NCBI GenBank assembly: GCA_001485605.1
Contig: FAON01000010.1
Location: forward strand, 1 to 64,000
DNA length: 64,000 nucleotides
Direction: 5' to 3'
DNA from: Candidatus Kryptobacter tengchongensis
GTDB taxonomy: Bacteria > Bacteroidota > Ignavibacteria > Kryptoniales > Kryptoniaceae
Under the pieces are notes generated by a model, which had not been told where the DNA came from, searched no databases, and was given only the letters and a program-made list of their open reading frames with translations. The position numbers were made by a program, and so were the translations under genes. Of this stretch, positions 27,401 to 37,400 are shown one piece after another. The first letter of the stretch is position 1, and each line of letters begins with the position of its first letter.

Positions 27401-28052
27401 ATTTTTCCCACGCCTTAATTGGAGATTGAGATGGGACGGGCTTGAGAAGTTTTCAATTTTTAAATCATTCGCAACTCGTGTAACACTTGAACATGCATAT
27501 TCCTCAAACTTTGAAAAAAGATGGAGAAGCTTCATCGGGCAAGGACAAACTTTTGAAGGTGAAAGAACAGGCTATGATTTCAACCCTCTAATCGGGCTTA
27601 ATCTTACTTTCAAACCACTATGGAATGGAAATCTTACAGGAGGTTTCAGATATATAACTTCAACTTATTATGATCTTAACTTTTCTGCAAAAGCAATTGT
27701 TGAAACATTTAGAAGAGAAATTTCATTTAACATAAGCTATTCAAAACGCGGATTTAACTTGCCGATCTTCGGGCTCTCTCTTAAAAATGATGTTGATATA
27801 ACATTTACCTATTCATCATCAAAAAACTCAAGACAAACATACCAGGCGAGAAACCTCTCTGAAGCATTGCCACTTGATGGAATTTTGAGGACAACCATGG
27901 AGTTGAGATTTCGTTATATGTTAAGTACTCGTGTAACAGGCTCGCTATTTTACCGCTTGACAAAATCAAAATCTGACTCAAGAAGCACTTTCATCCCAGG
28001 CTCAACCATAAACGAAGTTGGAATTGATTTGCATATCTCAATCGGAACATAA
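21456..28052 (+). CDS. sprA: SprA-family outer-membrane translocon protein of the type IX secretion system
   Basis: About 2198 residues. The ATG at 21456 follows AGGTGAG by seven bases and gives a clean signal peptide (VYVILLTVFFPYFSYA); a GTG at 21444 would add four residues. Typical SprA features: the early block IFGPPVINLHISGAVDITGAW, repeated beta-strand-rich segments, an Asp-rich calcium-like stretch around residues 980-1060 (DKNGNYRLDPDEDVGLDGM; DLNRNHILDLVN) and a long C-terminal beta-barrel region. SprA forms the giant outer-membrane channel through which T9SS cargo leaves. Other T9SS parts (PorV, GldKLMN) are not in the window. One cargo is encoded at 5471-7963. Confidence 0.92.
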   Translation: MISRVYVILLTVFFPYFSYAGISNLAFNFFARTDTIPSDTIITKTDSTEIDSTARVKIFNKKFTLKPYIQLNRPKPHPLLFTPPNLVTRDIKIDSTGKFVKITEKIAGFEHTFPLIIPIEKYIQLRLEENRRKSWIELAQRYERKEEKDDIEKLFGSITNIQIPVPANPILSIFGPPVINLHISGAVDITGAWRNEKTEQLIVSRLGSVRNEPDFNQQVQINVGGTIGDKLNITADWNTQRQFEFENQLKIKYKGYDDEVIQSIEAGNVSLQTPSSLIGSSQALFGIKANLQLGPLKLTTIASQKKGEAQERVLTGGAQTQETRVFLYQYSQRHYFIDEKYIQTYEPYYQNSPPLRVAPELQVKDIEVWISQLERPEPGLTRFIVADINLPPITNKAYYDSLRTQVLQSDPGRIEVGLFRKLEPGKDYTINPDIGVISLNIEIQDNQALAVAYRVEGPTQIAADDTVYGDFINSLTDTSATLVLKLVRPRSPQPSFKKAWILQLRNIYPLGGARNIKKEGFELKLLYKPSPDQEEREDIDGINLLKAFGFDKFTEDGSPGSDNKFDFSDQTINPSRGEIIFPFLKPFSKETLKKIFADKNDEFINSISYDDIYDTNQVAARNNTAKASKFVISAKLTSDVQATYNLGFNVAEGSVQVYLNDRRLVEGVDYRVDYILGQLTVINRDALLPGANLKIRYETNDLFSFASKTILGARGDLDISENTKLGFTLMNYAQQSLSDKVRLGEEPISNTMLGVDFSTKLNSRRISEAFNIFPGYQAKQDASFSLRGESAFIIADPNTRKSTISGDNRESVVYLDDFEGSKRIISFSLISSHWHFSSPPAFMPLLGETRKEEISDTIKVQRKGYLAWFNIPQSVQITEVWPQKRVAQEEQFITPLDIQFFPKSHGQYNYTSKWDSIKNFPRQNWAGMMRVLPYFSTDLTTENITYIEIWFKIIGNPGPNAKMLINLGQISEDVIPNRKLDTEDKNGNYRLDPDEDVGLDGMSDEEEKAKYPWLGDDPSQDNFNYSDPLKRNGTEGNRNFYPEPDQEDLNRNHILDLVNNYFEYEVPLDTVNNPYIAGGGSNGWYQLKIPLSSYTRTIGNPSFTLIEFVRVWFTGFENEAIIRIAEFNLVGNYWEELVKNDEIFKVTVVSIEDNPDYTPPPGVQRPRDRTRPDQQIEGNEQSLAFIIRNLPDDTLRLAMRRFPQRLDLFNYKIMRLFVHGDRSFYFRDTTDYSAEIFVWVGTDTSNYYEYRQPIWPDWDARNNIQIIFEQLTALKQTRDSINQPIKRISVPDGPPGATYWIKGNPSLTNVTFIAIGVTNPKGKGPGLLSGDVWVNELRLLKANDALGWAYNLSAQFNVPELLSVNFGIARRSPEFRGLTDRFVNSSTRVLSTNWSLSTNLNLEKILPTFLSSSLKIPFTYSRAENIGIPKYIPGKDILAKEAANRLRQTTIENGGTEEEANRKADSLLTVIQQVMISETWAIPSFNFTINSQKWYVRDVINKINLGFNFNRSKFRDINTETSSKWGFNFQTSYSTSIKPITLKPFKSLFAGVPLLDTYKDWEIQFTPSSFSGMMRFDRAHENRKFRTKATYEPTTRVFNAQRGFSFDWRLSNNGLINPSLRYQVDIGSNLVHLETDSLGQQRSTKEILDDIFFKDGLINFGKTSTLSQQISIGTNPRIPPILGLNKYLNANFSYSSAYRWQNNFQQKELGRSAGYSANLNFGFSLRLKSLADSWFGEKAEGGVKAQTQKDTSKKSGLSLKDILSILIKKPLLDYENVQVTFTQTNTAINTGLYGGRPGMGNLWAWLPFIDDKIEYGPSFLYQLGLVSDPNGKIRLSPKGGFPFFGFEQSPGLRAPNGNLDDNYSQNNRISITTSRSLWQGAYLDLSWNLGWSYQRNQRIVTDSLGIPKVTSFTSSASVSRSFLTLPPVFVFSVFKSGIKSVASKYAELKLDPTDKRTDDEKLAQAFEEGFETLPFLSKLLGGFFPRLNWRLRWDGLEKFSIFKSFATRVTLEHAYSSNFEKRWRSFIGQGQTFEGERTGYDFNPLIGLNLTFKPLWNGNLTGGFRYITSTYYDLNFSAKAIVETFRREISFNISYSKRGFNLPIFGLSLKNDVDITFTYSSSKNSRQTYQARNLSEALPLDGILRTTMELRFRYMLSTRVTGSLFYRLTKSKSDSRSTFIPGSTINEVGIDLHISIGT

Positions 28053-28079
28053 ACTTTAAAAACAAAATTCTCCAAATAG

Positions 28080-29516
28080 ATGGAAAAATTTTTAAATGAG
28101 GAAAAATTTAGAAGAACTAAAATAATTTGCACACTTGGACCCGCTGTAAGCACGGTTGAAAAACTTGTTGAACTTATAAAAGCAGGAATGGATGTTGCAA
28201 GGTTGAATTTTTCACATGGGGATTATGAAGAACATTCAAAATTTATAAAACTTGTCAGAGAAGCCTCCGAAATCACGGGGAAATCTATCCCTATAATCCA
28301 AGATTTACAAGGACCTAAAATAAGGGTTGGAAAATTAAAAACAGAACCCATTGAGCTTAAAACAGGAGGTTTGGTTTTCCTAACAGCAGAACAAATTGAG
28401 GGAGACACCGAAATTATTCCAATTCAATATGATTACCTCACGGATGATCTTAAACCTGGGAATATCATACTCCTTGACGATGGAATGATTGAGCTTAAAG
28501 TTCTTGAAATTAAGGGGAATAAAGTTAAATGTGAAGTTGTTGATGGTGGGGTTTTAAAATCGCATAAAGGTGTAAATCTGCCAGGCGTTAGCGTTAGAAT
28601 TCCATCGCTTACTGAAAAAGATATTGAAGATTTAAAATTTGGGCTCAAAAATGGGGTTGATTATGTTGCGCTGTCATTTGTTAGAAAAAAAGATGATATA
28701 ATTGACCTGCGAAGAAAAATGGAAAAATTTGGCAAAGTTGTGCCAATCATCGCAAAAATTGAAAAACTTGAAGCAGTTAAATCAATTGATGATATAATAG
28801 AACTTGCCGATGCAATCATGGTTGCAAGAGGTGATCTTGGTGTTGAACTTCCAACTGAAGATGTTCCCCCCTTACAAAAAATGTTAATAAAAAAAGCAAA
28901 TAAAGCTGGAAAACCTGTAATAACTGCAACTCAAATGCTTGAGTCAATGGTTTCAAATCCAAGACCAACCCGAGCTGAAGCAACCGATGTGGCAAATGCA
29001 GTCCTTGATGGAACAGATGCAGTGATGCTAAGCAGCGAAACATCAATTGGTGAATTCCCAATTGAAGCAGTTAAAGTGATGGATAGAATAATACGAACAA
29101 TTGAAACGCAATATAAATTTTACGAACCTGTCTTTGATTCAAGTTTAAAGTTAAAAAATGAAGTTGATGCAATAGGACGTGCTGCCTGTTTATTAGCTCA
29201 ACAGCTAAACGCAAAAGCAATTGTAACCATAACACATACAGGGGCAACTGCAAAAGCAATAGCAAAATACAGACCTTCAGTCCCTATAATTGCTCTAACG
29301 GATAGCAATGAGGTTGTAAAACATCTAAACCTTATATGGGGCGTAACGGGAATCAAACTAAGAGAAATTTCAGAAACTGACAAAACAATAGAAAACGCAA
29401 AAATTCAGTTGAAGGAAAGTGGAATTTTAAACAGCGGAGATTTAATAATAATGACAGCTGGAATTCCTTTATTCCAGCGAGGTTCAACGAACATGATAAA
29501 AGTAGAGAAAATTTAA
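28080..29516 (+). CDS. pyk: Pyruvate kinase
   Basis: 478 residues, full length. TKIICTLGPAV, AGMDVARLNFSHGDYEEH, IPIIQDLQGPKIRVG, IIAKIEKLEAV, the active-site region AIMVARGDLGVELPTEDVP and VITATQMLESM are all intact, and the C-terminal allosteric domain is present. It makes pyruvate and ATP from phosphoenolpyruvate in the last step of glycolysis. It starts 27 bases after SprA's stop on the same strand. Confidence 0.97.
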   Translation: MEKFLNEEKFRRTKIICTLGPAVSTVEKLVELIKAGMDVARLNFSHGDYEEHSKFIKLVREASEITGKSIPIIQDLQGPKIRVGKLKTEPIELKTGGLVFLTAEQIEGDTEIIPIQYDYLTDDLKPGNIILLDDGMIELKVLEIKGNKVKCEVVDGGVLKSHKGVNLPGVSVRIPSLTEKDIEDLKFGLKNGVDYVALSFVRKKDDIIDLRRKMEKFGKVVPIIAKIEKLEAVKSIDDIIELADAIMVARGDLGVELPTEDVPPLQKMLIKKANKAGKPVITATQMLESMVSNPRPTRAEATDVANAVLDGTDAVMLSSETSIGEFPIEAVKVMDRIIRTIETQYKFYEPVFDSSLKLKNEVDAIGRAACLLAQQLNAKAIVTITHTGATAKAIAKYRPSVPIIALTDSNEVVKHLNLIWGVTGIKLREISETDKTIENAKIQLKESGILNSGDLIIMTAGIPLFQRGSTNMIKVEKI

Positions 29517-29538
29517 AATAAAAATCCCTTGTTAAGTT

Positions 29539-30240
29539 ATGCTGGAAAAAGAAATTGCGGTGGTTTTAGTAAGTGGTGGACTTGATTCATGCGTAACAGC
29601 TGCTATCGCTCATTCTTTAGGATATGAACTTGCTTTTCTTCATTTAAATTATGGACAGAGAACCGAAGGAAGAGAATTGAAAGCGTTTAATGATATAGCC
29701 GATTTTTATGGTGTCAAAAAACGGCTGGTTGTAAATGTTGAACATTTGAAATTAATTGGTGGCTCAAGTTTAACTGATGAAAATATACCCCTTGAAAAAG
29801 CCGATTTGAAAAGAAAGGGGATTCCATCAAGTTATGTCCCTTTCAGGAATGCGAATATACTTTCAATTGCGGTTTCCTGGGCAGAGGTAATTAATGCAAA
29901 AAAAATTTTCATTGGCGCGGTTGAGGAAGATTCTTCGGGCTATCCTGATTGTAGAAAGGAGTTTTACAGAGCTTTTAACGAGGTTATAAGATTGGGAACA
30001 AAAGCAGGGGTTGAGGGGAAACCTATTGAGATTGTTACACCTGTAATTGATATGAAAAAAGTTGACATAGTTAAAAAGGGGATTGAACTTGGGGCTCCTT
30101 TACATTTGACCTGGAGTTGTTACCAGAGGGAAGATATAGCCTGTGGAGTTTGTGATAGTTGTGCCCTTAGACTCAGGGGATTTCAACTTGCTGGAATTGA
30201 TGACCCGATACCTTATGAAGTTAAACCAACTTACATATGA
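29539..30240 (+). CDS. queC: 7-cyano-7-deazaguanine synthase
   Basis: 233 residues. PP-loop [14 protein letters not shown] at the N-terminus and the zinc-binding cluster [22 protein letters not shown] near the C-terminus mark QueC. It makes preQ0 from 7-carboxy-7-deazaguanine with ATP and ammonia, for queuosine in tRNA. Other queuosine genes are not adjacent, and no preQ1 riboswitch is visible in the 22-base gap upstream. Confidence 0.95.
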   Translation: MLEKEIAVVLVSGGLDSCVTAAIAHSLGYELAFLHLNYGQRTEGRELKAFNDIADFYGVKKRLVVNVEHLKLIGGSSLTDENIPLEKADLKRKGIPSSYVPFRNANILSIAVSWAEVINAKKIFIGAVEEDSSGYPDCRKEFYRAFNEVIRLGTKAGVEGKPIEIVTPVIDMKKVDIVKKGIELGAPLHLTWSCYQREDIACGVCDSCALRLRGFQLAGIDDPIPYEVKPTYI

Positions 30241-30243
30241 AAA

Positions 30244-30327
30244 GGTCTGGGCTCAACCCCTTTTGCTCAGGGTCTCACCCAGACCCTCAGAGATGAAGCA
30301 GAACCTCCCCCCAGAGGTCCTCGCTTC
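30244..30327. repeat. Nested and alternative hairpins between queC and uvrA
   Basis: GGTCTGGG (30244-30251) can pair with CCCAGACC (30278-30285). Alternatively AGGGTCT (30269-30275) pairs with AGACCCT (30281-30287) over a CACCC loop; the two exclude each other. A second structure has GAAGC (30295-30299) with GCTTC (30323-30327) enclosing ACCTC / GAGGT. No long T-run follows on either strand, so it is not a standard terminator. It lies between two converging genes and may still slow polymerase. Confidence 0.6.
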
Positions 30328-30445
30328 AAAAAGAAATTTAAAATTCACCAGAAATATAATAAATGTTCAATATCCATTTCGTTGAGCAAAATCACAAATT
30401 GCAAAGTGTGTTGGCAAGATTTTTGATGTTTAATTTCCCCCACCC

Positions 30446-33214
30446 TTAAAGATACTTTCTCAAAAATTGTCCTGTGTAAGAGTTTGGATTTTGCGCAACT
30501 TCTTCAGGTGTTCCAACTGCAACCACATATCCGCCCTTATCACCTGCTTCAGGTCCAAGGTCAATTATCCAATCAGCACATTTTATCACATCCATATTAT
30601 GCTCAATTACGATAATTGAATGCCCAGCGTCAAGGAGCGAGTTAAATGCTTTCAAAAGTTTAGCTATATCATCAAAATGAAGCCCAGTTGTTGGTTCGTC
30701 AAAGATAAATAAGGTATGAGGACTTGTTTCAGAAGCAAGAAGATGTGCAGAAAGTTTAATCCTCTGTGCTTCCCCACCCGAGAGAGTATTCGCAGGCTGA
30801 CCAAGCTTTATATATCCAAGTCCAACTGCATCAAGAACCTTCAACCTCTCAACAACTTTTTTATGTCCCCGGAAAAATTCAATTGCCTCAGTAACGGTCA
30901 TATTTAAAACATCACTTATATTCTTCCCCTTATATTCAACCTCAAGTATTTCAGATTTGTATCTTTTTCCATTGCATGATTCGCACGGTAGATAAATATC
31001 TGCAAGGAATTGCATTTCAATTTTAACATACCCATCACCTTCGCATGTTTCACATCGTCCACCTGGAATGTTAAATGAAAAATGTCCCGGGGTATAACCT
31101 CTGGCTTTGGCAAGATAAGTTGACGCAAAGATTTCCCTTATTCCATCAAAAGCCTTGACATATGTAACTGGATTTGAACGAGGAGATTTACCGATCGGGG
31201 ATTGATCCACCATTTCAACGGCATCAATCAATTCATAACCTTCAATTTTATCAAACTTACCAATTTTCCCATCATAGCTTCCCTCTTTTAATTTTTTCAA
31301 GGCTGCATAAAGTATATCATGAACAAGCGTGCTCTTACCCGAGCCACTTACACCTGTAACACAGACAAAGAGGTTTAAAGGAAACTCAACATCTATGTTT
31401 TTCAAATTATGTTCTTTTGCCCCACGAATTATAATTGAGTTTCCTTTTTTCGGTTTTCTTCTTTCCTTTGGCACGGAAATTTTCAAGCGTCCGCTAAGAT
31501 ATTTACCTGTTAATGAATTTTCATCCTTCAGCAAATCTTCATATTTGCCCTGAAAAACAATCCTTCCGCCATTTTCCCCTGCCCCCGGCCCAAGGTCAAC
31601 TATATGATCCGCCGATTCAATGACCTCTTTATCATGCTCAACAACGATAACTGTATTGCCATTTTCCTTAAGCGATTTTAAAATTTTTATAAGACGATGG
31701 GTATCCCGTGGGTGCAAGCCAATGCTTGGCTCGTCAAGAATATAAAGCGTTCCAACAAGTGAAGAACCAAGCGCTGTTGCAAGGTTTATCCTCTGCGCTT
31801 CTCCACCTGAAAGGGTGCTTGATAATCTATCCAGAGTCAAATATCCAAGCCCAACTTCATAAAGATATTTCAACCGTCTATTTATTTCCGAAAGTATGCT
31901 CGCTGAAATTGTTTTCTCATATTCACTTAGTTCAATGTTTTGAAAGAAAAGAAAGGCTTCTTCAATTGACATTCGCACAACATCATAGATTGTTTTTCCA
32001 GCAATTTTAACATTTAATGCCTCTTTCCTCAACCTTGAACCACCGCACATATCACATGTTGTATATCCCCTGTATCTTGAAAGCATTACCCTGTAATGAA
32101 CTTTATATGAATTTTCCTCAAGCAGTCTGAAAAATCCATTTATACCTTCAAACCCATCATAACCATTTTTTATGATCTCAAGATGTTCAGGGCTTAAATC
32201 TTTGAAAGGAACATCTATCGGGATCCCAACTTTTCTTGCTATGCGCATTAAATCTTTTTGAAACCATGAAAATTTTTCGCTTCTCCACGGATAAATTGCC
32301 CCCTCTTTTATGCTTTTCGTTTTGTCTGGAACAAGCGCATCCCAATCAATGCCATAGGCTCTGCCAAAGCCCTGACATTTAGGACATGCACCATATGGAT
32401 TGTTAAATGAAAACAACCTTGGCTCAGGCTCTTCGTATTCTATTTTACAATATGCACATTCAAAGTGTTCGCTAAACTTTAAAATTTCCCCAGTGTCAAT
32501 AACTTTAATAACAAGATAACCATGTCCCTCATTGAATCCCATCTCAACTGAATCAAACAATCTCGCTTCGTCAACATCGGAACGAACCACAAGGCGATCA
32601 ACAATGACATAAATCTCTTTGTTCTTTATCCTTTTTAAGTCAAACTCCTCATTTAAATCAAAAAATTCATCATTAACCAAAATTCTATAGAACCCCTTTT
32701 CCTTAAGTGCCTCAAACTCTTCCTCAATTGTGCATCCTTTGTGAAGATGTAACGGAAAAAGAATGTAAATTCTACTTCCCTCTGGAAGTTGTTTTATCTT
32801 CTCAACTACAAAAGCAGGCGAATCTTTCTGCACAAGATTTCCACATCTTGAGCAATATGTTTTTCCCACCCTTGCAAACAAAAGGCGAAGATAATCGTAT
32901 ATTTCGGTCATCGTTCCAACTGTTGAGCGTGGATTTCTACCGGTTGATTTTTGATCAATTGCAATTGCTGGAGCAATTCCCTCAATTAAATCAACATCTG
33001 GTTTTTCCATCCTTTCAAGAAACTGCCTTGCATATGAAGACAGGCTTTCAACATATCTTCTCTGACCCTCCGCATAAATTGTATCAAAAGCAAGCGATGA
33101 CTTCCCGGAGCCACTTACGCCCGTGAAAACGATAAACTGATTTTTTGGAAGTTCAAGATCTATATTTTTCAAATTATGAACACGAGCACCCTTGATAATG
33201 ATTTTATCCGTCAC
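30446..33214 (-). CDS. uvrA: UvrA, excinuclease ABC subunit A
   Basis: 922 residues. Two ABC modules are complete: first Walker A GVSGSGKSSLAFDT and signature STLSGGEAQRINLA, second GVSGSGKSTLVHDIL and NTLSGGEAQRIKL. Zinc-finger cysteines are intact (CAYC ... CPKC; CETCEGDGY ... CESCNGKRY). It scans DNA for bulky lesions and loads UvrB in nucleotide excision repair. The start is GTG with AGGAG directly against it, so the exact start is a little uncertain. Divergent from the RND operon. Confidence 0.97.
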   Translation of the reverse strand: MTDKIIIKGARVHNLKNIDLELPKNQFIVFTGVSGSGKSSLAFDTIYAEGQRRYVESLSSYARQFLERMEKPDVDLIEGIAPAIAIDQKSTGRNPRSTVGTMTEIYDYLRLLFARVGKTYCSRCGNLVQKDSPAFVVEKIKQLPEGSRIYILFPLHLHKGCTIEEEFEALKEKGFYRILVNDEFFDLNEEFDLKRIKNKEIYVIVDRLVVRSDVDEARLFDSVEMGFNEGHGYLVIKVIDTGEILKFSEHFECAYCKIEYEEPEPRLFSFNNPYGACPKCQGFGRAYGIDWDALVPDKTKSIKEGAIYPWRSEKFSWFQKDLMRIARKVGIPIDVPFKDLSPEHLEIIKNGYDGFEGINGFFRLLEENSYKVHYRVMLSRYRGYTTCDMCGGSRLRKEALNVKIAGKTIYDVVRMSIEEAFLFFQNIELSEYEKTISASILSEINRRLKYLYEVGLGYLTLDRLSSTLSGGEAQRINLATALGSSLVGTLYILDEPSIGLHPRDTHRLIKILKSLKENGNTVIVVEHDKEVIESADHIVDLGPGAGENGGRIVFQGKYEDLLKDENSLTGKYLSGRLKISVPKERRKPKKGNSIIIRGAKEHNLKNIDVEFPLNLFVCVTGVSGSGKSTLVHDILYAALKKLKEGSYDGKIGKFDKIEGYELIDAVEMVDQSPIGKSPRSNPVTYVKAFDGIREIFASTYLAKARGYTPGHFSFNIPGGRCETCEGDGYVKIEMQFLADIYLPCESCNGKRYKSEILEVEYKGKNISDVLNMTVTEAIEFFRGHKKVVERLKVLDAVGLGYIKLGQPANTLSGGEAQRIKLSAHLLASETSPHTLFIFDEPTTGLHFDDIAKLLKAFNSLLDAGHSIIVIEHNMDVIKCADWIIDLGPEAGDKGGYVVAVGTPEEVAQNPNSYTGQFLRKYL

Positions 33215-33348
33215 TCCTAAAGTTGAAGAAAACTTTATTTTTAAATTTCGCAGTTTAATTTAAACTAAACGAAAAAATGAAGCAAATTTTCAAAGGAACA
33301 TAAAAAACTACCGCCCGTCTAATTTTAAAAACAAAAGCGAAAACGACT

Positions 33349-34413
33349 GTGAAAATTCAAAATAAAGGTCTAATTGTTATAACAATTTTCGCAATCCTTG
33401 CCCTTGCCATTCCAAAGATAAGATCAATCTTTGCCGATAAAAAAAGCGAAAACAAATCTTCCGGCATAGTTCCAGAATTTACGGTTAAAGCATATATAGC
33501 GAAACCACAAAAACTTGAAAACAAAATTATAGTCACAGGAACGGTTCTCGCAAATGAAGAAGTTGAGATAAGAAGTGAGATATCCGGAAAGGTTGAAAAG
33601 ATATTTTTCAGCGAAGGAAGCAGAGTTAAAAAAGGCGATATCCTTATCAAAGTTGATGACTCAGAACTTCAGGCACAACTGTTAAAAACACAGTATCAGA
33701 AAAAACTTGCAGAGGAAAAAGAATATAGACAAAGAATGTTGCTTGAAAAAGAAGCAATAAGCAAACAAGAATATGATATCGCACTTACCGAGCTAAACAC
33801 ACTATCAGCAGAAATTCAACTTATCAAAGCGAGGATAGATAAAACTGAGATAAAAGCTCCGTTTGACGGGGTTATAGGTTTAAGATACATAAGCGAAGGA
33901 AGTTATATTTCTCCAGCAACAAAGATATCAACTCTTCAAGATATTGACACATTGAAAATTGAATTTGCAATTCCCGAGAAGTATTTGAAACTTATAGATG
34001 TTGGAGATAGAATAAACTTCAAAGTTCAAGGCTTGGACAAAACTTATAAAGCTGTTATTTATGCAATTGATCCGAAAATAGATCCAACCACAAGGACTTT
34101 ACAGGTTCGTGCGATCTTTCCAAATAAAAATTACGAAATACTCCCCGGTGCGTTCGCTGAAATTGAAGTTATACTTGAGGAAATACCCAATGCAATCTTA
34201 ATACCAGCCGAAGCCGTAATCCCAAGTACTGAAGGAAACAGCGTATTTGTTTTTAATTCTGGAAGAGCACTTGAAAGAAAAATTGAAACTGGAATCAGAA
34301 CCGAAAGGTTTATACAGGTAAAATCAGGACTTCAACCCGGAGATACTGTTTTAACGACAGGGCTTTTACAATTAAAATCTGGATTCAAAGTAAGAATTTC
34401 CGAAATTGAATAA
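33349..34413 (+). CDS. RND efflux periplasmic adaptor (membrane fusion protein)
   Basis: 354 residues. N-terminal anchor (LIVITIFAILALAIP), then the lipoyl/barrel pattern TGTVLANEEVEIRSEISGKV, a short helical hairpin, and IKAPFDGVIGLRYISEGSYI. It bridges the inner-membrane pump to the outer-membrane channel. The start is GTG, with a weak ribosome site. First gene of a pump-adaptor-channel operon; the pump starts 21 bases downstream. The exported compound cannot be told. Confidence 0.93.
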   Translation: MKIQNKGLIVITIFAILALAIPKIRSIFADKKSENKSSGIVPEFTVKAYIAKPQKLENKIIVTGTVLANEEVEIRSEISGKVEKIFFSEGSRVKKGDILIKVDDSELQAQLLKTQYQKKLAEEKEYRQRMLLEKEAISKQEYDIALTELNTLSAEIQLIKARIDKTEIKAPFDGVIGLRYISEGSYISPATKISTLQDIDTLKIEFAIPEKYLKLIDVGDRINFKVQGLDKTYKAVIYAIDPKIDPTTRTLQVRAIFPNKNYEILPGAFAEIEVILEEIPNAILIPAEAVIPSTEGNSVFVFNSGRALERKIETGIRTERFIQVKSGLQPGDTVLTTGLLQLKSGFKVRISEIE

Positions 34414-34434
34414 AATCTAAATGGAGATAAAGTC

Positions 34435-37400
34435 ATGGGGATTTCATCACTTAGCATAAGGCGTCCCGTTTTATCAATTGTTATATCTCTTGTCATCTTA
34501 ATTTTTGGGATCATTTCATATTTCTATCTTGGTGTAAGAGAATATCCAGCGGTTGATCCACCTGTCATAACCGTGACAACAAGCTATCCAGGTGCAAATC
34601 CAGAAATTGTTGAATCCCAAATAACGGAGCCGCTTGAGGAGTCAATAAGTGGAATTGCCGGGATAAGAACACTTACATCCGTTAGCAGTTATGGGAGAAG
34701 CACAATAAGAGTTGAATTCACAGTTGATCAAGACCTTGAATCCGCAGCAAATGATGTCAGAGATAGAGTTTCACGAGCGATGCGTTTGCTTCCACCCGAT
34801 GTTGACCCCCCTGTTGTGCAAAAAGCAGATGCTGATGCCTTCCCAATAATCGTTTTAACCATCCAAAGCGACAAAAGAAACTTGCTTGAGTTAACAGATA
34901 TCGCAAACAACATTTTCAAAGAAAGATTGCAAACTATCCCTGGGGTAAGCGAGGTGAGAGTCTGGGGCGAGAAAAAATACTCAATGCGGATATGGATGGA
35001 TCCAATTAAACTTGCTGCATATCATTTAACCCCGCTTGATGTAAGAAATGCCTTAACAAGAGAAAACATTGAACTTCCAGCTGGGAGAATTGAAGGAAAA
35101 ACGACTGAATTAACAATAAGAACAATCGGAAGACTTCAAACACCTGAGGACTTCAACAATTTGATAATAAAAGAATCTGAAGGCAGAATTATAAGATTAA
35201 AAGATGTCGGATATGCCGAGCTTGCCCCCGAAAATATAAGAACGATTATGAAAGGTAAAGGCGGAATCCCGCAAGTTGGGGTCGCTATCATCCCACAGCC
35301 AGGGGCAAATCATATAAACATAGCAAATGAATTTTACAAGAGAATTGAACAACTCAAAAGAGAAATTCCTGAGGACATACAACTTGGAATTGGCTTTGAC
35401 ACAACAAAATATATAAGACGTTCAATTGCTGAGGTAAGGGAAACGATTTTAATAGCCTTTGGTCTCGTTGTTGTGATAATTTTCTTTTTCCTTCGGGAAT
35501 GGAGAGCAACCTTAATTCCAATAATCGCAATCCCTGTTTCATTAATCGGTGCGTTTTTTATAATGTATCTTGCAAACTTTTCAATAAATGTTTTGACATT
35601 GCTTGGGCTTGTCCTTGCTATAGGCATGGTTGTTGATGACGCCATCGTTGTGCTTGAAAACATCTATTCAAAAATTGAAAAAGGATTTAATCCATATGAA
35701 GCTGGCGTGCGTGGGATAAAAGAGATATTTTTTGCAGTAATTGCAACTACAATAGCTCTTGTTGCTGTATTTATGCCTGTGATCTTTATTCAAGGATTTA
35801 CGGGAAAGTTATTTAGAGAGTTTGGGGTCGTGATAGCAGGTTCAGTTGTAATCTCTTCGCTTGTTGCCCTAACTCTTTCACCTATGTTAAGCGTGAGATT
35901 TCTAAGAAAAGAGCATTCAAAGTTTTACTGGAAGACTGAACCATTTTTCAGTAAATTAATGAATCTTTACAGGGGTTCGCTTGACAAATTTATGAAAAAA
36001 AGATGGCTTGCCTTTGTGATAATGGGGATATCAGCGATTGCGATTATAATTTTTGGCACAAGCTTATCATCCGAGCTGGCTCCACTTGAAGATAGAGGTA
36101 TGCTCAACATAAACGCAACAGCACCTGAAGGGACATCATACCAACAGATGGGAAAATACATGGATGAACTTTTAAAACTTGTTGAAGAAACAGTCCCGGA
36201 AGCCGAGGCAATTTTTGCCATAACATCACCAGCTTGGAGAGGAACAGGTTCAAATACCGGTTTTATGCGAATAAGATTGAGTGAAAAAGATAAAAGGGAA
36301 AAAAGCCAACAAGAAATAGCTAATGAATTAACAAAAAAACTTAGACAATTGACAGGAATAAGAGCTTATGTATCCCAGGAACAAACGATAGGGGTAGCTC
36401 GTGGTGGATTGCCAGTCCAATTCGTAATCCAAGCTCCAAACTTTGAAAAGCTAAAACAATTTCTACCAAGATTTCTGGATGAAGCAAGCAAACGCCCAGA
36501 ATTTACCATCATTGATGTTGATCTTAAATTCAATAAACCAGAATTAAAAGTCAAAGTAAATCGCGAAAGAGCAAAATCACTTGGTGTCTCAACTTCAGAT
36601 GTCGCTCAAACGCTTCAGCTTGCCTATAGCGAACAGAGATTAGGTTTCTTCACAATTGGTGGAAAACAGTATCAAGTTATCGGTTCAATCGTAAAAGAAA
36701 GTGCTGAAAAACCAGCGGATCTAAAGTCAATATATGTGCGAAATAACGAGGGGAAATTAATTCAACTTGACAATTTGGTAATTATTGAAGAAGAAGCAAA
36801 TCCACCCCAACTTTACAGATTTAATCGTTATATTTCAGCCACTGTCTCCGCAGGGCTTGCCCCAGGGAAAACAATCGGCGACGGAATTAAAGCAATGCAA
36901 GAAATAGCAGATAAAACCCTTGATGAAACATTTCTAACAGACCTCGCAGGTCCCTCAAGGGATTATGCCGAAAGCTCATCAAGCTTAGCCTTTGTCATGA
37001 TCCTTGCACTTATACTTACATATTTAGTTCTCTCTGCTCAATTTGAAAGCTTCCTTGACCCATTGATCATCATGTTCACTGTTCCGCTTGCTCTTGCAGG
37101 AGCTTTATTTTCATTGTGGTATTTCAATCAAACACTTAACATTTTCAGCCAAATTGGACAGATAATGCTCGTTGGACTCGTAACAAAAAACGGAATTTTA
37201 ATAGTTGAATTTGCAAACCAGAGAAAAGCAATGGGACTTGCTAAAGTTGAAGCCGTTAAAGATGCAGCTGTTCAAAGGTTCAGACCAATTCTCATGACAA
37301 GCTTGACCACAATACTTGCCTTTGTTCCAGTAGCACTTGCACTTGGAGCTGGCGCAGAAAGCAGAAGATCAATGGGTATAGCAGTGATTGGTGGATTAAT

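Noticed and set aside
29517-29538. preQ1 riboswitch before queC
   Set aside because: The gap is only 22 bases and AT-rich, with no pseudoknot-forming sequence.
30143-30385. Small + strand frame overlapping the 3' end of queC
   Set aside because: It runs in another frame of queC and into the hairpin region, with no support of its own.
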